Positions 14,736 through 15,356 of a DNA stretch of 15,356 nucleotides are shown one piece after another. The DNA comes from an uncultured Desulfohalobiaceae bacterium (GTDB lineage: Bacteria; Desulfobacterota; Desulfovibrionia; Desulfovibrionales; Desulfonatronovibrionaceae), in the NCBI GenBank assembly GCA_913055195.1, contig CAJXJU010000002.1:1-15356 (forward strand), read 5' to 3'. A program made the position numbers and the translations under genes. Every line of letters begins with the position of its first letter. The stretch's first letter is position 1. Under the pieces are notes generated by a model. That model was not told the origin of the DNA. It saw nothing but the letters and a program-made list of their open reading frames with translations, and ran no database searches.

Positions 14736-15181
14736 AATTTGCGATCCAGAAGAAGATGTGAAAAGTAGCCAATGACCGCAGCCAGATAAAAGGGCAAAAG
14801 CTTTTCTATGGAAATAGAATAAAAAATCATGGGCAAAACCAGAATAACTGAAGGAACCAGCAACATTGCCCACCAGGTATGAGTCCACCCCCGGTGATGA
14901 CCCAGGGCCGGCAGCATGGCGCAAAAACCCAGAATAGCCGCCCATTTATATAACCCCTTAATCATCAGTCCTAAATCCAGACCTGCCAGAAGACCATAAA
15001 ACAAATTCTGACCTTTAGAGTCTGTATCAACATCAGGAAATAAAGACGCAAGCAAGGCAATGCACAGCAAGGCCAGCAAAGTTTTTGGTTCAAAAGGAAT
15101 AAGCTTAAACGAGACAGCCCCGAACAGCGCGCCTCCTGACAAGGCTAAACCGCCCAACAAATGTCCCCTGTATCCTGGCAT
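14732..15181 (-). CDS. YdjM/DUF457-type inner-membrane metal-dependent hydrolase
   Basis: The 149-residue protein starts MPGYRGHLLGG, a typical opening for this family (PF04307). Conserved polar residues occur among about four hydrophobic helices: His7, FPDVDTDSKGQ (48–58; Asp50, Asp52, Asp54), GHHRGWTHTW (94–103; His95, His96, His101) and SHLLLD (141–146; His142, Asp146). These suggest a metal site at the membrane, but the substrate is unknown. The start is supported by AAAGGA a few bases upstream; the frame extends 13 codons further to a TTG with no better signal. It converges on the YihY-family gene, sharing four bases. A single-gene unit. Confidence 0.85.
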   Translation of the reverse strand: MPGYRGHLLGGLALSGGALFGAVSFKLIPFEPKTLLALLCIALLASLFPDVDTDSKGQNLFYGLLAGLDLGLMIKGLYKWAAILGFCAMLPALGHHRGWTHTWWAMLLVPSVILVLPMIFYSISIEKLLPFYLAAVIGYFSHLLLDRKF

Positions 15182-15270
15182 ACTTCCTTTCCCTTCTAAT
15201 AATCTTGCGCCAAGCCGCAAAGTTTTTTAAGCTGGCCGAGCACCTAAAACGGACAGACAATAAGGTTGAT

Positions 15271-15289
15271 TAACTCAACTTTCTGAGTT
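15271..15289 (+). repeat. Hairpin repeat, copy C
   Basis: TAACTCAACTTTCTGAGTT: AACTCA pairs with TGAGTT around ACTTTC. It lies upstream of the hydrolase gene. The rest of 15182–15356 shows no supported gene; a short minus-strand frame reaching the window edge (15312–15356) is too short to judge. Confidence 0.7.
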
Positions 15290-15356
15290 CGTTAACTTGC
15301 TGATATTACAACTATTTTAGAAAGCACGTTTTCTGACATGCATTACAAACGGTTTG

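Noticed and set aside
15312..15356. Minus-strand frame with closely spaced cysteines (CNACQKTC) running off the right edge
   Set aside because: Only 14 codons are visible, with no further support. It could be the end of a gene or chance.

Overview
The window looks like chromosome from a low-to-moderate G+C member of the Desulfobacterota, probably a Desulfovibrionales-like sulfate reducer. This is inferred from the gene order pdxJ–acpS–NAD(P)HX repair enzyme–CBS protein–tsaE (recalled from that group), a complete type IVa minor-pilin/PilY1 operon, and the style of the intergenic repeats. No rRNA or other marker gene is present, so the placement is tentative.

Layout. (1) 1–1180: an A+T-rich cytidylate kinase-like gene lies between two nearly identical inverted repeats of about 49 bases. 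(2) 1181–3272: a Kup-family potassium transporter follows and ends at a strong perfect-arm hairpin. (3) 3335–9989, minus strand: a type IV pilus tip operon, read in the order FimT/GspH-like pilin, PilW, PilV, PilX-like, PilY1, then a previously easy-to-miss 56-residue membrane protein. (4) 10070–13680, plus strand: a compact housekeeping operon, pdxJ (vitamin B6), acpS (acyl carrier protein activation), a bifunctional NAD(P)H-hydrate epimerase/dehydratase, a two-CBS-domain protein and tsaE (tRNA t6A). Spacings there run from 26 bases to a 14-base overlap. (5) 13681–15356: an intergenic block of TTCGAA-type repeats, a YihY/BrkB-family membrane protein and, convergent with it, a YdjM/DUF457-type membrane 'metal-dependent hydrolase'.

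How the genes work together. The pilin genes should build the priming complex and tip of a type IV pilus: four minor pilins plus the calcium-binding, von Willebrand A-containing adhesin PilY1. The pdxJ–tsaE genes are unrelated in pathway but packed as one transcription unit. Kup, the YihY protein and the hydrolase look like single-gene units.

The most unusual content is in the repeats rather than in a new protein system. A palindromic element (core GCCTGCAAAAAG / CTTTTTGCAGGC) occurs at least seven times between 1 and 8661, always at gene edges, and in places supplies a ribosome-binding site or overlaps a stop codon. None was seen from 8662 to the end. A second hairpin repeat (core AACTCAACTTTC) occurs three times around the YihY/hydrolase pair. 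PilY1 also carries a perfect 21-base tandem duplication next to a predicted metal-site threonine. I did not find a convincing new defence, CRISPR or transposase system here.
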